The position numbers were made by a program, and so were the translations under genes. Shown one piece after another: positions 10,124-25,121 of a stretch of DNA of 64,000 nucleotides (positions are counted from its first letter, which is position 1; the number at the start of each line of letters is the position of its first letter). The notes beneath the pieces were generated by a model, which had not been told where the DNA came from, searched no databases, and saw only the letters and a list, made by a program, of their open reading frames with translations. The DNA is taken from the NCBI GenBank assembly GCA_964017235.1, contig CAXHLB010000008.1, forward strand, positions 248,001-312,000. Direction: 5' to 3'. This DNA is from Sabellastarte sp. h YS-2021 (taxonomy: Eukaryota; Annelida; Polychaeta; Sabellida; Sabellidae).

Positions 10124-12372
10124 TATACCTGGGACGCCATTTTGGCAGGATAACTAAGCCAGATATTGGGATGTAATGCTGCAATTTGGGCCAAAGACTG
10201 AGGGGGTGGCACCAATAAATATGCAACAGCTTTGGGACTTACAGCAAGGAGTAAATCCGCTGCAGGGAGATTCTACGATTTGAGATGAACTCTACTGGTT
10301 GCAGTAATTCATATATACAGGAGGTCATGTTTCCACCATATCTAAGCCAAATATTGAGATATTTTGCTGCAATTTGGCCTAAACACTAAGTAAAAATTAC
10401 CAATAAATATGGAATAGCTTTGGCACCTTCGAATTGGGTTAGTCTATGTCACATTGCTCTGTAACCTGCAATAGGGTGGTCTAGCTGCATAAAACCCATA
10501 TACCTGGGGGGCCATTTTGGCAGCATAACTAAGCCAAATATTTGGCTGTAATGCTGCAATTTGGGCCAAAGACTGACGGGGTGGCACCAATAAATATGCA
10601 ACAGCTTTGGGACTTACAGCAAGGAGTAAATCTACTGTAGGAAGATTCTACGATTTGAGATGAACTCTACTGGTTGCAGTAATTCATATATACAGGAGGT
10701 CATGTTTCCACCATATCTAAGCCAAATATTGAGATATTATGCTGCAATTTAGTCCAAACACTGAGTAAAAATTACCAATAAAGATGGAGTAGCTTTGACA
10801 CCTTCGAATTGGGTTAATCTATGTCACATTGCTCTGTAACCTGCGATGGGGTAGTCTAGCTGCATAAAACCCATATACCTGGGACGCCATTTTGGCAGGA
10901 TAACTAAGCCAGATATTGGGATGTAATGCTGCAATTTGGGCCAAAGACTGAGGGGGTGGCACCAATAAATATGCAACAGCTTTGGGACTTACAGCAAGGA
11001 GTAAATCCGCTGCAGGGAGATTCTACGATTTGAGATGAACTCTACTGGTTGCAGTAATTCATATATACAGGAGGTCATGTTTCCACCATATCTAAGCCAA
11101 ATATTGAGATATTTTGCTGCAATTTGGCCTAAACACTAAGTAAAAATTACCAATAAATATGGAATAGCTTTGACACCTTCGAATTGGGTTAGTCTATGTC
11201 ACATTGCTCTGTAACCTGCGATGGGGTAGTCTAGCTGCATAAAACCCATATACCTGGGACGCCATTTTGGCAGGATAACTAAGCCAAATATTGGGATGTA
11301 ATGCTGCAATTTGGGCCAAAGACTGAGGGGGTGGCACCAATAAATATGCAACAGCTTTGGGACTTACAGCTAGCAGTAAATCCGCTGCAGGGAGATTCTG
11401 CGACTTGGGATGAAATATACTGGTTGCAGTAATTCATATATACAGGGGGTCATGTTTCCACCATAACTAAGCCAGATATTGAGATATTATGCTGCAATTT
11501 GGTCCAAACACTGAGTAAAAATTACCAATAAAGATGGAGTAGCTTTGACACCTTCGAATTGGGTTAATCTATGTCACATTGCTCTGTAACCTGCGATGGG
11601 GTAGTCTAGCTGCATAAAACCCATATACCTGGGACGCCATTTTGGCAGGATAACTAAGCCAGATATTGGGATGTAATGCTGCAATTTGGGCCAAAGACTG
11701 AGGGAGTGGCACCAATAAATATGCAACAGCTTTGGGACTTACAGCTAGCAGTAAATCCGCTGCAGGGAGATTCTGCGACTTGGGATGAAATATACTGGTA
11801 GCAGTAATTCATATATACAGGGGGTCATGTTTCCACCATAACTAAGCCAAATATTGAGATATTATGCTGCAATTTGGTCCAAACACTGAGTAAAAATAAC
11901 CAATAAAGATGGAGTAGTTTGACACCTTCGAATTGGGTTAATCTATGTCACATTGCTCTGTAACCTGCGATGGGGTAGTCTAGCTGCATAAAACCCATAT
12001 ACCTGGGACGCCATTTTGGCAGGATAACTAAGCCAGATATTGGGATGTAATGCTGCAATTTGGGCCAAAGACTGAGGGGGTGGCACCAATAAATATGCAA
12101 CAGCTTTGGGACTTACAGCTAGCAGTAAATCCGCTGCAGGGAGATTCTGCGACTTGGGATGAAATATACTGGTTGCAGTAATTCATATATACAGGGGGTC
12201 ATGTTTCCACCATAACTAAGCCAAATATTGAGATATTATGCTGCAATTTGGTCCAAACACTGAGTAAAAATTACCAATAAAGATGGAGTAGCTTTGACAC
12301 CTTCGAATTGGGTTAATCTATGTCACATTGCTCTGTAACCTGCGATGGGGTAGTCTAGCTGCATAAAACCCA
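10124..12372. repeat. 6-unit higher-order repeat, copy 1 (2249 bp)
   Basis: Order, units 28-33: Cb, D (254A), Ca (300A), E (227G), F (1-bp deletion), A. Compared with the preceding 11-unit repeat, the B unit between D and Ca is missing. That is consistent with an unequal exchange that removed one unit. Confidence 0.9.
11624..11997. repeat. Class F unit with 1-bp deletion, third copy
   Basis: It carries the same loss of C295, between 11917 and 11918. The surrounding order (Cb, D with 254A, Ca with 300A, E with 227G, this F, A) is a 6-unit repeat of 2249 bp rather than the 11-unit repeat, so the deletion allele passed into a new, shorter repeat. Confidence 0.95.
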
Positions 12373-14621
12373 TATACCTGGGACGCCATTTTGGCAGGAT
12401 AACTAAGCCAGATATTGGGATGTAATGCTGCAATTTGGGCCAAAGACTGAGGGGGTGGCACCAATAAATATGCAACAGCTTTGGGACTTACAGCAAGGAG
12501 TAAATCCGCTGCAGGGAGATTCTACGATTTGAGATGAACTCTACTGGTTGCAGTAATTCATATATACAGGAGGTCATGTTTCCACCATATCTAAGCCAAA
12601 TATTGAGATATTTTGCTGCAATTTGGCCTAAACACTAAGTAAAAATTACCAATAAATATGGAATAGCTTTGGCACCTTCGAATTGGGTTAGTCTATGTCA
12701 CATTGCTCTGTAACCTGCAATAGGGTGGTCTAGCTGCATAAAACCCATATACCTGGGGGGCCATTTTGGCAGCATAACTAAGCCAAATATTTGGCTGTAA
12801 TGCTGCAATTTGGGCCAAAGACTGACGGGGTGGCACCAATAAATATGCAACAGCTTTGGGACTTACAGCAAGGAGTAAATCTACTGTAGGAAGATTCTAC
12901 GATTTGAGATGAACTCTACTGGTTGCAGTAATTCATATATACAGGAGGTCATGTTTCCACCATATCTAAGCCAAATATTGAGATATTATGCTGCAATTTA
13001 GTCCAAACACTGAGTAAAAATTACCAATAAAGATGGAGTAGCTTTGACACCTTCGAATTGGGTTAATCTATGTCACATTGCTCTGTAACCTGCGATGGGG
13101 TAGTCTAGCTGCATAAAACCCATATACCTGGGACGCCATTTTGGCAGGATAACTAAGCCAGATATTGGGATGTAATGCTGCAATTTGGGCCAAAGACTGA
13201 GGGGGTGGCACCAATAAATATGCAACAGCTTTGGGACTTACAGCAAGGAGTAAATCCGCTGCAGGGAGATTCTACGATTTGAGATGAACTCTACTGGTTG
13301 CAGTAATTCATATATACAGGAGGTCATGTTTCCACCATATCTAAGCCAAATATTGAGATATTTTGCTGCAATTTGGCCTAAACACTAAGTAAAAATTACC
13401 AATAAATATGGAATAGCTTTGACACCTTCGAATTGGGTTAGTCTATGTCACATTGCTCTGTAACCTGCGATGGGGTAGTCTAGCTGCATAAAACCCATAT
13501 ACCTGGGACGCCATTTTGGCAGGATAACTAAGCCAAATATTGGGATGTAATGCTGCAATTTGGGCCAAAGACTGAGGGGGTGGCACCAATAAATATGCAA
13601 CAGCTTTGGGACTTACAGCTAGCAGTAAATCCGCTGCAGGGAGATTCTGCGACTTGGGATGAAATATACTGGTTGCAGTAATTCATATATACAGGGGGTC
13701 ATGTTTCCACCATAACTAAGCCAGATATTGAGATATTATGCTGCAATTTGGTCCAAACACTGAGTAAAAATTACCAATAAAGATGGAGTAGCTTTGACAC
13801 CTTCGAATTGGGTTAATCTATGTCACATTGCTCTGTAACCTGCGATGGGGTAGTCTAGCTGCATAAAACCCATATACCTGGGACGCCATTTTGGCAGGAT
13901 AACTAAGCCAGATATTGGGATGTAATGCTGCAATTTGGGCCAAAGACTGAGGGAGTGGCACCAATAAATATGCAACAGCTTTGGGACTTACAGCTAGCAG
14001 TAAATCCGCTGCAGGGAGATTCTGCGACTTGGGATGAAATATACTGGTAGCAGTAATTCATATATACAGGGGGTCATGTTTCCACCATAACTAAGCCAAA
14101 TATTGAGATATTATGCTGCAATTTGGTCCAAACACTGAGTAAAAATAACCAATAAAGATGGAGTAGTTTGACACCTTCGAATTGGGTTAATCTATGTCAC
14201 ATTGCTCTGTAACCTGCGATGGGGTAGTCTAGCTGCATAAAACCCATATACCTGGGACGCCATTTTGGCAGGATAACTAAGCCAGATATTGGGATGTAAT
14301 GCTGCAATTTGGGCCAAAGACTGAGGGGGTGGCACCAATAAATATGCAACAGCTTTGGGACTTACAGCTAGCAGTAAATCCGCTGCAGGGAGATTCTGCG
14401 ACTTGGGATGAAATATACTGGTTGCAGTAATTCATATATACAGGGGGTCATGTTTCCACCATAACTAAGCCAAATATTGAGATATTATGCTGCAATTTGG
14501 TCCAAACACTGAGTAAAAATTACCAATAAAGATGGAGTAGCTTTGACACCTTCGAATTGGGTTAATCTATGTCACATTGCTCTGTAACCTGCGATGGGGT
14601 AGTCTAGCTGCATAAAACCCA
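12373..14621. repeat. 6-unit higher-order repeat, copy 2 (2249 bp)
   Basis: Units 34-39 repeat units 28-33 with a 2249-bp offset, sharing the 254A, 300A and 227G markers and the deletion. The A unit has G at 285 in both copies, unlike the 285T of units 16 and 27. Confidence 0.9.
13873..14246. repeat. Class F unit with 1-bp deletion, fourth copy
   Basis: It carries the same loss of C295, between 14166 and 14167, in the second copy of the 6-unit repeat. After this unit every remaining unit to 64000 is 375 bp long by the unit-start spacing. Confidence 0.95.
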
Positions 14622-16871
14622 TATACCTGGGACGCCATTTTGGCAGGATAACTAAGCCAGATATTGGGATGTAATGCTGCAATTTGGGCCAAAGACTGAG
14701 GGGGTGGCACCAATAAATATGCAACAGCTTTGGGACTTACAGCAAGGAGTAAATCCGCTGCAGGGAGATTCTACGATTTGAGATGAACTCTACTGGTTGC
14801 AGTAATTCATATATACAGGAGGTCATGTTTCCACCATATCTAAGCCAAATATTGAGATATTTTGCTGCAATTTGGCCTAAACACTAAGTAAAAATTACCA
14901 ATAAATATGGAATAGCTTTGGCACCTTCGAATTGGGTTAGTCTATGTCACATTGCTCTGTAACCTGCAATAGGGTGGTCTAGCTGCATAAAACCCATATA
15001 CCTGGGGGGCCATTTTGGCAGCATAACTAAGCCAAATATTTGGCTGTAATGCTGCAATTAGGGCCAAAGACTGACGGGGTGGCACCAATAAATATGCAAC
15101 AGCTTTGGGACTTACAGCAAGGAGTAAATCTACTGTAGGAAGATTCTACGATTTGAGATGAACTCTACTGGTTGCAGTAATTCATATATACAGGAGGTCA
15201 TGTTTCCACCATATCTAAGCCAAATATTGAGATATTATGCTGCAATTTAGTCCAAACACTGAGTAAAAATTACCAATAAAGATGGAGTAGCTTTGACACC
15301 TTCGAATTGGGTTAATCTATGTCACATTGCTCTGTAACCTGCGATGGGGTAGTCTAGCTGCATAAAACCCATATACCTGGGACGCCATTTTGGCAGGATA
15401 ACTAAGCCAGATATTGGGATGTAATGCTGCAATTTGGGCCAAAGACTGAGGGGGTGGCACCAATAAATATGCAACAGCTTTGGGACTTACAGCTAGCAGT
15501 AAATCCGCTGCAGGGAGATTCTGCGACTTGGGATGAAATATACTGGTAGCAGTAATTCATATATACAGGGGGTCATGTTTCCACCATAACTAAGCCAAAT
15601 ATTGAGATATTATGCTGCAATTTGGTCCAAACACTGAGTAAAAATAACCAATAAAGATGGAGTAGCTTTGACACCTTCGAATTGGGTTAATCTATGTCAC
15701 ATTGCTCTGTAACCTGCGATGGGGTAGTCTAGCTGCATAAAACCCATATACCTGGGACGCCATTTTGGCAGGATAACTAAGCCAGATATTGGGATGTAAT
15801 GCTGCAATTTGGGCCAAAGACTGAGGGGGTGGCACCAATAAATATGCAACAGCTTTGGGACTTACAGCAAGGAGTAAATCCGCTGCAGGGAGATTCTACG
15901 ATTTGAGATGAACTCTACTGGTTGCAGTAATTCATATATACAGGAGGTCATGTTTCCACCATATCTAAGCCAAATATTGAGATATTTTGCTGCAATTTGG
16001 CCTAAACACTAAGTAAAAATTACCAATAAATATGGAATAGCTTTGGCACCTTCGAATTGGGTTAGTCTATGTCACATTGCTCTGTAACCTGCAATAGGGT
16101 GGTCTAGCTGCATAAAACCCATATACCTGGGGGGCCATTTTGGCAGCATAACTAAGCCAAATATTTGGCTGTAATGCTGCAATTTGGGCCAAAGACTGAC
16201 GGGGTGGCACCAATAAATATGCAACAGCTTTGGGACTTACAGCAAGGAGTAAATCTACTGTAGGAAGATTCTACGATTTGAGATGAACTCTACTGGTTGC
16301 AGTAATTCATATATACAGGAGGTCATGTTTCCACCATATCTAAGCCAAATATTGAGATATTATGCTGCAATTTAGTCCAAACACTGAGTAAAAATTACCA
16401 ATAAAGATGGAGTAGCTTTGACACCTTCGAATTGGGTTAATCTATGTCACATTGCTCTGTAACCTGCGATGGGGTAGTCTAGCTGCATAAAACCCATATA
16501 CCTGGGACGCCATTTTGGCAGGATAACTAAGCCAGATATTGGGATGTAATGCTGCAATTTGGGCCAAAGACTGAGGGGGTGGCACCAATAAATATGCAAC
16601 AGCTTTGGGACTTACAGCTAGCAGTAAATCCGCTGCAGGGAGATTCTGCGACTTGGGATGAAATATACTGGTAGCAGTAATTCATATATACAGGGGGTCA
16701 TGTTTCCACCATAACTAAGCCAAATATTGAGATATTATGCTGCAATTTGGTCCAAACACTGAGTAAAAATAACCAATAAAGATGGAGTAGCTTTGACACC
16801 TTCGAATTGGGTTAATCTATGTCACATTGCTCTGTAACCTGCGATGGGGTAGTCTAGCTGCATAAAACCCA
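14622..16871. repeat. Cb-D-B' triplet, two copies (1125 bp each)
   Basis: Units 40-42 and 43-45 are both Cb, D (254A), B with 275A. The first copy has a private A at 15060 in its D unit; the second does not. The same doubled triplet recurs at 18372-20621 (units 50-55). There it straddles the boundary of the 10-unit repeat, so the triplet duplication came before the 10-unit duplication. Confidence 0.85.
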
Positions 16872-19121
16872 TATACCTGGGACGCCATTTTGGCAGGATA
16901 ACTAAGCCAGATATTGGGATGTAATGCTGCAATTTGGGCCAAAGACTGAGGGGGTGGCACCAATAAATATGCAACAGCTTTGGGACTTACAGCAAGGAGT
17001 AAATCCGCTGCAGGGAGATTCTACGATTTGAGATGAACTCTACTGGTTGCAGTAATTCATATATACAGGAGGTCATGTTTCCACCATATCTAAGCCAAAT
17101 ATTGAGATATTTTGCTGCAATTTGGCCTAAACACTAAGTAAAAATTACCAATAAATATGGAATAGCTTTGGCACCTTCGAATTGGGTTAGTCTATGTCAC
17201 ATTGCTCTGTAACCTGCGATGGGGTAGTCTAGCTGCATAAAACCCATATACCTGGGACGCCATTTTGGCAGGATAACTAAGCCAAATATTGGGATGTAAT
17301 GCTGCAATTTGGGCCAAAGACTGAGGGGGTGGCACCAATAAATATGCAACAGCTTTGGGACTTACAGCTAGCAGTAAATCCGCTGCAGGGAGATTCTGCG
17401 ACTTGGGATGAAATATACTGGTTGCAGTAATTCATATATACAGGGGGTCATGTTTCCACCATAACTAAGCCAAATATTGAGATATTATGCTGCAATTTGG
17501 TCCAAACACTGAGTAAAAATTACCAATAAAGATGGAGTAGCTTTGACACCTTCGAATTGGGTTAATCTATGTCACATTGCTCTGTAACCTGCGATGGGGT
17601 AGTCTAGCTGCATAAAACCCATATACCTGGGACGCCATTTTGGCAGGATAACTAAGCCAGATATTGGGATGTAATGCTGCAATTTGGGCCAAAGACTGAG
17701 GGAGTGGCACCAATAAATATGCAACAGCTTTGGGACTTACAGCTAGCAGTAAATCCGCTGCAGGGAGATTCTGCGACTTGGGATGAAATATACTGGTAGC
17801 AGTAATTCATATATACAGGGGGTCATGTTTCCACCATAACTAAGCCAAATATTGAGATATTATGCTGCAATTTGGTCCAAACACTGAGTAAAAATAACCA
17901 ATAAAGATGGAGTAGCTTTGACACCTTCGAATTGGGTTAATCTATGTCACATTGCTCTGTAACCTGCGATGGGGTAGTCTAGCTGCATAAAACCCATATA
18001 CCTGGGACGCCATTTTGGCAGGATAACTAAACCAGATATTGGGATGTAATGCTGCAATTTGGGCCAAAGACTGAGGGGGTGGCACCAATAAATATGCAAC
18101 AGCTTTGGGACTTACAGCTAGCAGTAAATCCGCTGCAGGGAGATTCTGCGACTTGGGATGAAATATACTGGTTGCAGTAATTCATATATACAGGGGGTCA
18201 TGTTTCCACCATAACTAAGCCAAATATTGAGATATTATGCTGCAATTTGGTCCAAACACTGAGTAAAAATTACCAATAAAGATGGAGTAGCTTTGACACC
18301 TTCGAATTGGGTTAATCTATGTCACATTGCTCTGTAACCTGCGATGGGGTAGTCTAGCTGCATAAAACCCATATACCTGGGACGCCATTTTGGCAGGATA
18401 ACTAAGCCAGATATTGGGATGTAATGCTGCAATTTGGGCCAAAGACTGAGGGGGTGGCACCAATAAATATGCAACAGCTTTGGGACTTACAGCAAGGAGT
18501 AAATCCGCTGCAGGGAGATTCTACGATTTGAGATGAACTCTACTGGTTGCAGTAATTCATATATACAGGAGGTCATGTTTCCACCATATCTAAGCCAAAT
18601 ATTGAGATATTTTGCTGCAATTTGGCCTAAACACTAAGTAAAAATTACCAATAAATATGGAATAGCTTTGGCACCTTCGAATTGGGTTAGTCTATGTCAC
18701 ATTGCTCTGTAACCTGCAATAGGGTGGTCTAGCTGCATAAAACCCATATACCTGGGGGGCCATTTTGGCAGCATAACTAAGCCAAATATTTGGCTGTAAT
18801 GCTGCAATTTGGGCCAAAGACTGACGGGGTGGCACCAATAAATATGCAACAGCTTTGGGACTTACAGCAAGGAGTAAATCTACTGTAGGAAGATTCTACG
18901 ATTTGAGATGAACTCTACTGGTTGCAGTAATTCATATATACAGGAGGTCATGTTTCCACCATATCTAAGCCAAATATTGAGATATTATGCTGCAATTTAG
19001 TCCAAACACTGAGTAAAAATTACCAATAAAGATGGAGTAGCTTTGACACCTTCGAATTGGGTTAATCTATGTCACATTGCTCTGTAACCTGCGATGGGGT
19101 AGTCTAGCTGCATAAAACCCA
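15372..19121. repeat. 10-unit higher-order repeat, copy 1 (3750 bp)
   Basis: Order, units 42-51: B', Cb, D (254A), B', Ca, E, F (177A, 275A), A (35A), Cb, D (254A). It overlaps the second half of the Cb-D-B' duplication, because nested repeats share units. The 35A marker (aaccag) at 18031 first appears here. Confidence 0.88.
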
Positions 19122-22100
19122 TATACCTGGGACGCCATTTTGGCAGGATAACTAAGCCAGATATTGGGATGTAATGCTGCAATTTGGGCCAAAGACTGAG
19201 GGGGTGGCACCAATAAATATGCAACAGCTTTGGGACTTACAGCTAGCAGTAAATCCGCTGCAGGGAGATTCTGCGACTTGGGATGAAATATACTGGTAGC
19301 AGTAATTCATATATACAGGGGGTCATGTTTCCACCATAACTAAGCCAAATATTGAGATATTATGCTGCAATTTGGTCCAAACACTGAGTAAAAATAACCA
19401 ATAAAGATGGAGTAGCTTTGACACCTTCGAATTGGGTTAATCTATGTCACATTGCTCTGTAACCTGCGATGGGGTAGTCTAGCTGCATAAAACCCATATA
19501 CCTGGGACGCCATTTTGGCAGGATAACTAAGCCAGATATTGGGATGTAATGCTGCAATTTGGGCCAAAGACTGAGGGGGTGGCACCAATAAATATGCAAC
19601 AGCTTTGGGACTTACAGCAAGGAGTAAATCCGCTGCAGGGAGATTCTACGATTTGAGATGAACTCTACTGGTTGCAGTAATTCATATATACAGGAGGTCA
19701 TGTTTCCACCATATCTAAGCCAAATATTGAGATATTTTGCTGCAATTTGGCCTAAACACTAAGTAAAAATTACCAATAAATATGGAATAGCTTTGGCACC
19801 TTCGAATTGGGTTAGTCTATGTCACATTGCTCTGTAACCTGCAATAGGGTGGTCTAGCTGCATAAAACCCATATACCTGGGGGGCCATTTTGGCAGCATA
19901 ACTAAGCCAAATATTTGGCTGTAATGCTGCAATTTGGGCCAAAGACTGACGGGGTGGCACCAATAAATATGCAACAGCTTTGGGACTTACAGCAAGGAGT
20001 AAATCTACTGTAGGAAGATTCTACGATTTGAGATGAACTCTACTGGTTGCAGTAATTCATATATACAGGAGGTCATGTTTCCACCATATCTAAGCCAAAT
20101 ATTGAGATATTATGCTGCAATTTAGTCCAAACACTGAGTAAAAATTACCAATAAAGATGGAGTAGCTTTGACACCTTCGAATTGGGTTAATCTATGTCAC
20201 ATTGCTCTGTAACCTGCGATGGGGTAGTCTAGCTGCATAAAACCCATATACCTGGGACGCCATTTTGGCAGGATAACTAAGCCAGATATTGGGATGTAAT
20301 GCTGCAATTTGGGCCAAAGACTGAGGGGGTGGCACCAATAAATATGCAACAGCTTTGGGACTTACAGCTAGCAGTAAATCCGCTGCAGGGAGATTCTGCG
20401 ACTTGGGATGAAATATACTGGTAGCAGTAATTCATATATACAGGGGGTCATGTTTCCACCATAACTAAGCCAAATATTGAGATATTATGCTGCAATTTGG
20501 TCCAAACACTGAGTAAAAATAACCAATAAAGATGGAGTAGCTTTGACACCTTCGAATTGGGTTAATCTATGTCACATTGCTCTGTAACCTGCGATGGGGT
20601 AGTCTAGCTGCATAAAACCCATATACCTGGGACGCCATTTTGGCAGGATAACTAAGCCAGATATTGGGATGTAATGCTGCAATTTGGGCCAAAGACTGAG
20701 GGGGTGGCACCAATAAATATGCAACAGCTTTGGGACTTACAGCAAGGAGTAAATCCGCTGCAGGGAGATTCTACGATTTGAGATGAACTCTACTGGTTGC
20801 AGTAATTCATATATACAGGAGGTCATGTTTCCACCATATCTAAGCCAAATATTGAGATATTTTGCTGCAATTTGGCCTAAACACTAAGTAAAAATTACCA
20901 ATAAATATGGAATAGCTTTGGCACCTTCGAATTGGGTTAGTCTATGTCACATTGCTCTGTAACCTGCGATGGGGTAGTCTAGCTGCATAAAACCCATATA
21001 CCTGGGACGCCATTTTGGCAGGATAACTAAGCCAAATATTGGGATGTAATGCTGCAATTTGGGCCAAAGACTGAGGGGGTGGCACCAATAAATATGCAAC
21101 AGCTTTGGGACTTACAGCTAGCAGTAAATCCGCTGCAGGGAGATTCTGCGACTTGGGATGAAATATACTGGTTGCAGTAATTCATATATACAGGGGGTCA
21201 TGTTTCCACCATAACTAAGCCAAATATTGAGATATTATGCTGCAATTTGGTCCAAACACTGAGTAAAAATTACCAATAAAGATGGAGTAGCTTTGACACC
21301 TTCGAATTGGGTTAATCTATGTCACATTGCTCTGTAACCTGCGATGGGGTAGTCTAGCTGCATAAAACCCATATACCTGGGACGCCATTTTGGCAGGATA
21401 ACTAAGCCAGATATTGGGATGTAATGCTGCAATTTGGGCCAAAGACTGAGGGAGTGGCACCAATAAATATGCAACAGCTTTGGGACTTACAGCTAGCAGT
21501 AAATCCGCTGCAGGGAGATTCTGCGACTTGGGATGAAATATACTGGTAGCAGTAATTCATATATACAGGGGGTCATGTTTCCACCATAACTAAGCCAAAT
21601 ATTGAGATATTATGCTGCAATTTGGTCCAAACACTGAGTAAAAATAACCAATAAAGATGGAGTAGCTTTGACACCTTCGAATTGGGTTAATCTATGTCAC
21701 ATTGCTCTGTAACCTGCGATGGGGTAGTCTAGCTGCATAAAACCCATATACCTGGGACGCCATTTTGGCAGGATAACTAAACCAGATATTGGGATGTAAT
21801 GCTGCAATTTGGGCCAAAGACTGAGGGGGTGGCACCAATAAATATGCAACAGCTTTGGGACTTACAGCTAGCAGTAAATCCGCTGCAGGGAGATTCTGCG
21901 ACTTGGGATGAAATATACTGGTTGCAGTAATTCATATATACAGGGGGTCATGTTTCCACCATAACTAAGCCAAATATTGAGATATTATGCTGCAATTTGG
22001 TCCAAACACTGAGTAAAAATTACCAATAAAGATGGAGTAGCTTTGACACCTTCGAATTGGGTTAATCTATGTCACATTGCTCTGTAACCTGCGATGGGGT

Positions 22101-22871
22101 AGTCTAGCTGCATAAAACCCATATACCTGGGACGCCATTTTGGCAGGATAACTAAGCCAGATATTGGGATGTAATGCTGCAATTTGGGCCAAAGACTGAG
22201 GGGGTGGCACCAATAAATATGCAACAGCTTTGGGACTTACAGCAAGGAGTAAATCCGCTGCAGGGAGATTCTACGATTTGAGATGAACTCTACTGGTTGC
22301 AGTAATTCATATATACAGGAGGTCATGTTTCCACCATATCTAAGCCAAATATTGAGATATTTTGCTGCAATTTGGCCTAAACACTAAGTAAAAATTACCA
22401 ATAAATATGGAATAGCTTTGGCACCTTCGAATTGGGTTAGTCTATGTCACATTGCTCTGTAACCTGCAATAGGGTGGTCTAGCTGCATAAAACCCATATA
22501 CCTGGGGGGCCATTTTGGCAGCATAACTAAGCCAAATATTTGGCTGTAATGCTGCAATTTGGGCCAAAGACTGACGGGGTGGCACCAATAAATATGCAAC
22601 AGCTTTGGGACTTACAGCAAGGAGTAAATCTACTGTAGGAAGATTCTACGATTTGAGATGAACTCTACTGGTTGCAGTAATTCATATATACAGGAGGTCA
22701 TGTTTCCACCATATCTAAGCCAAATATTGAGATATTATGCTGCAATTTGGTCCAAACACTGAGTAAAAATTACCAATAAAGATGGAGTAGCTTTGACACC
22801 TTCGAATTGGGTTAATCTATGTCACATTGCTCTGTAACCTGCGATGGGGTAGTCTAGCTGCATAAAACCCA
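19122..22871. repeat. 10-unit higher-order repeat, copy 2 (3750 bp)
   Basis: Units 52-61 repeat units 42-51 at 3750-bp offset. The one diagnostic difference I found is in the last D unit, which has G at 254 (tttggtcc) instead of A. That suggests the copy boundary or a later conversion lies there. Confidence 0.88.
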
Positions 22872-25121
22872 TATACCTGGGACGCCATTTTGGCAGGATA
22901 ACTAAGCCAGATATTGGGATGTAATGCTGCAATTTGGGCCAAAGACTGAGGGGGTGGCACCAATAAATATGCAACAGCTTTGGGACTTACAGCAAGGAGT
23001 AAATCCGCTGCAGGGAGATTCTACGATTTGAGATGAACTCTACTGGTTGCAGTAATTCATATATACAGGAGGTCATGTTTCCACCATATCTAAGCCAAAT
23101 ATTGAGATATTTTGCTGCAATTTGGCCTAAACACTAAGTAAAAATTACCAATAAATATGGAATAGCTTTGGCACCTTCGAATTGGGTTAGTCTATGTCAC
23201 ATTGCTCTGTAACCTGCGATGGGGTAGTCTAGCTGCATAAAACCCATATACCTGGGACGCCATTTTGGCAGGATAACTAAGCCAAATATTGGGATGTAAT
23301 GCTGCAATTTGGGCCAAAGACTGAGGGGGTGGCACCAATAAATATGCAACAGCTTTGGGACTTACAGCTAGCAGTAAATCCGCTGCAGGGAGATTCTGCG
23401 ACTTGGGATGAAATATACTGGTTGCAGTAATTCATATATACAGGGGGTCATGTTTCCACCATAACTAAGCCAAATATTGAGATATTATGCTGCAATTTGG
23501 TCCAAACACTGAGTAAAAATTACCAATAAAGATGGAGTAGCTTTGACACCTTCGAATTGGGTTAATCTATGTCACATTGCTCTGTAACCTGCGATGGGGT
23601 AGTCTAGCTGCATAAAACCCATATACCTGGGACGCCATTTTGGCAGGATAACTAAGCCAGATATTGGGATGTAATGCTGCAATTTGGGCCAAAGACTGAG
23701 GGAGTGGCACCAATAAATATGCAACAGCTTTGGGACTTACAGCTAGCAGTAAATCCGCTGCAGGGAGATTCTGCGACTTGGGATGAAATATACTGGTAGC
23801 AGTAATTCATATATACAGGGGGTCATGTTTCCACCATAACTAAGCCAAATATTGAGATATTATGCTGCAATTTGGTCCAAACACTGAGTAAAAATAACCA
23901 ATAAAGATGGAGTAGCTTTGACACCTTCGAATTGGGTTAATCTATGTCACATTGCTCTGTAACCTGCGATGGGGTAGTCTAGCTGCATAAAACCCATATA
24001 CCTGGGACGCCATTTTGGCAGGATAACTAAACCAGATATTGGGATGTAATGCTGCAATTTGGGCCAAAGACTGAGGGGGTGGCACCAATAAATATGCAAC
24101 AGCTTTGGGACTTACAGCTAGCAGTAAATCCGCTGCAGGGAGATTCTGCGACTTGGGATGAAATATACTGGTTGCAGTAATTCATATATACAGGGGGTCA
24201 TGTTTCCACCATAACTAAGCCAAATATTGAGATATTATGCTGCAATTTGGTCCAAACACTGAGTAAAAATTACCAATAAAGATGGAGTAGCTTTGACACC
24301 TTCGAATTGGGTTAATCTATGTCACATTGCTCTGTAACCTGCGATGGGGTAGTCTAGCTGCATAAAACCCATATACCTGGGACGCCATTTTGGCAGGATA
24401 ACTAAGCCAGATATTGGGATGTAATGCTGCAATTTGGGCCAAAGACTGAGGGGGTGGCACCAATAAATATGCAACAGCTTTGGGACTTACAGCAAGGAGT
24501 AAATCCGCTGCAGGGAGATTCTACGATTTGAGATGAACTCTACTGGTTGCAGTAATTCATATATACAGGAGGTCATGTTTCCACCATATCTAAGCCAAAT
24601 ATTGAGATATTTTGCTGCAATTTGGCCTAAACACTAAGTAAAAATTACCAATAAATATGGAATAGCTTTGGCACCTTCGAATTGGGTTAGTCTATGTCAC
24701 ATTGCTCTGTAACCTGCAATAGGGTGGTCTAGCTGCATAAAACCCATATACCTGGGGGGCCATTTTGGCAGCATAACTAAGCCAAATATTTGGCTGTAAT
24801 GCTGCAATTTGGGCCAAAGACTGACGGGGTGGCACCAATAAATATGCAACAGCTTTGGGACTTACAGCAAGGAGTAAATCTACTGTAGGAAGATTCTACG
24901 ATTTGAGATGAACTCTACTGGTTGCAGTAATTCATATATACAGGAGGTCATGTTTCCACCATATCTAAGCCAAATATTGAGATATTATGCTGCAATTTGG
25001 TCCAAACACTGAGTAAAAATTACCAATAAAGATGGAGTAGCTTTGACACCTTCGAATTGGGTTAATCTATGTCACATTGCTCTGTAACCTGCGATGGGGT
25101 AGTCTAGCTGCATAAAACCCA
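22872..25121. repeat. 6-unit block Ca-E-F-A-Cb-D, copy of 20622-22871
   Basis: Units 62-67 repeat units 56-61 at 2250-bp offset, including the rare 35A in the A unit (24031). D at 22497 is followed directly by Ca, with no B unit between them, as in the 10124-14621 region. Confidence 0.88.
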
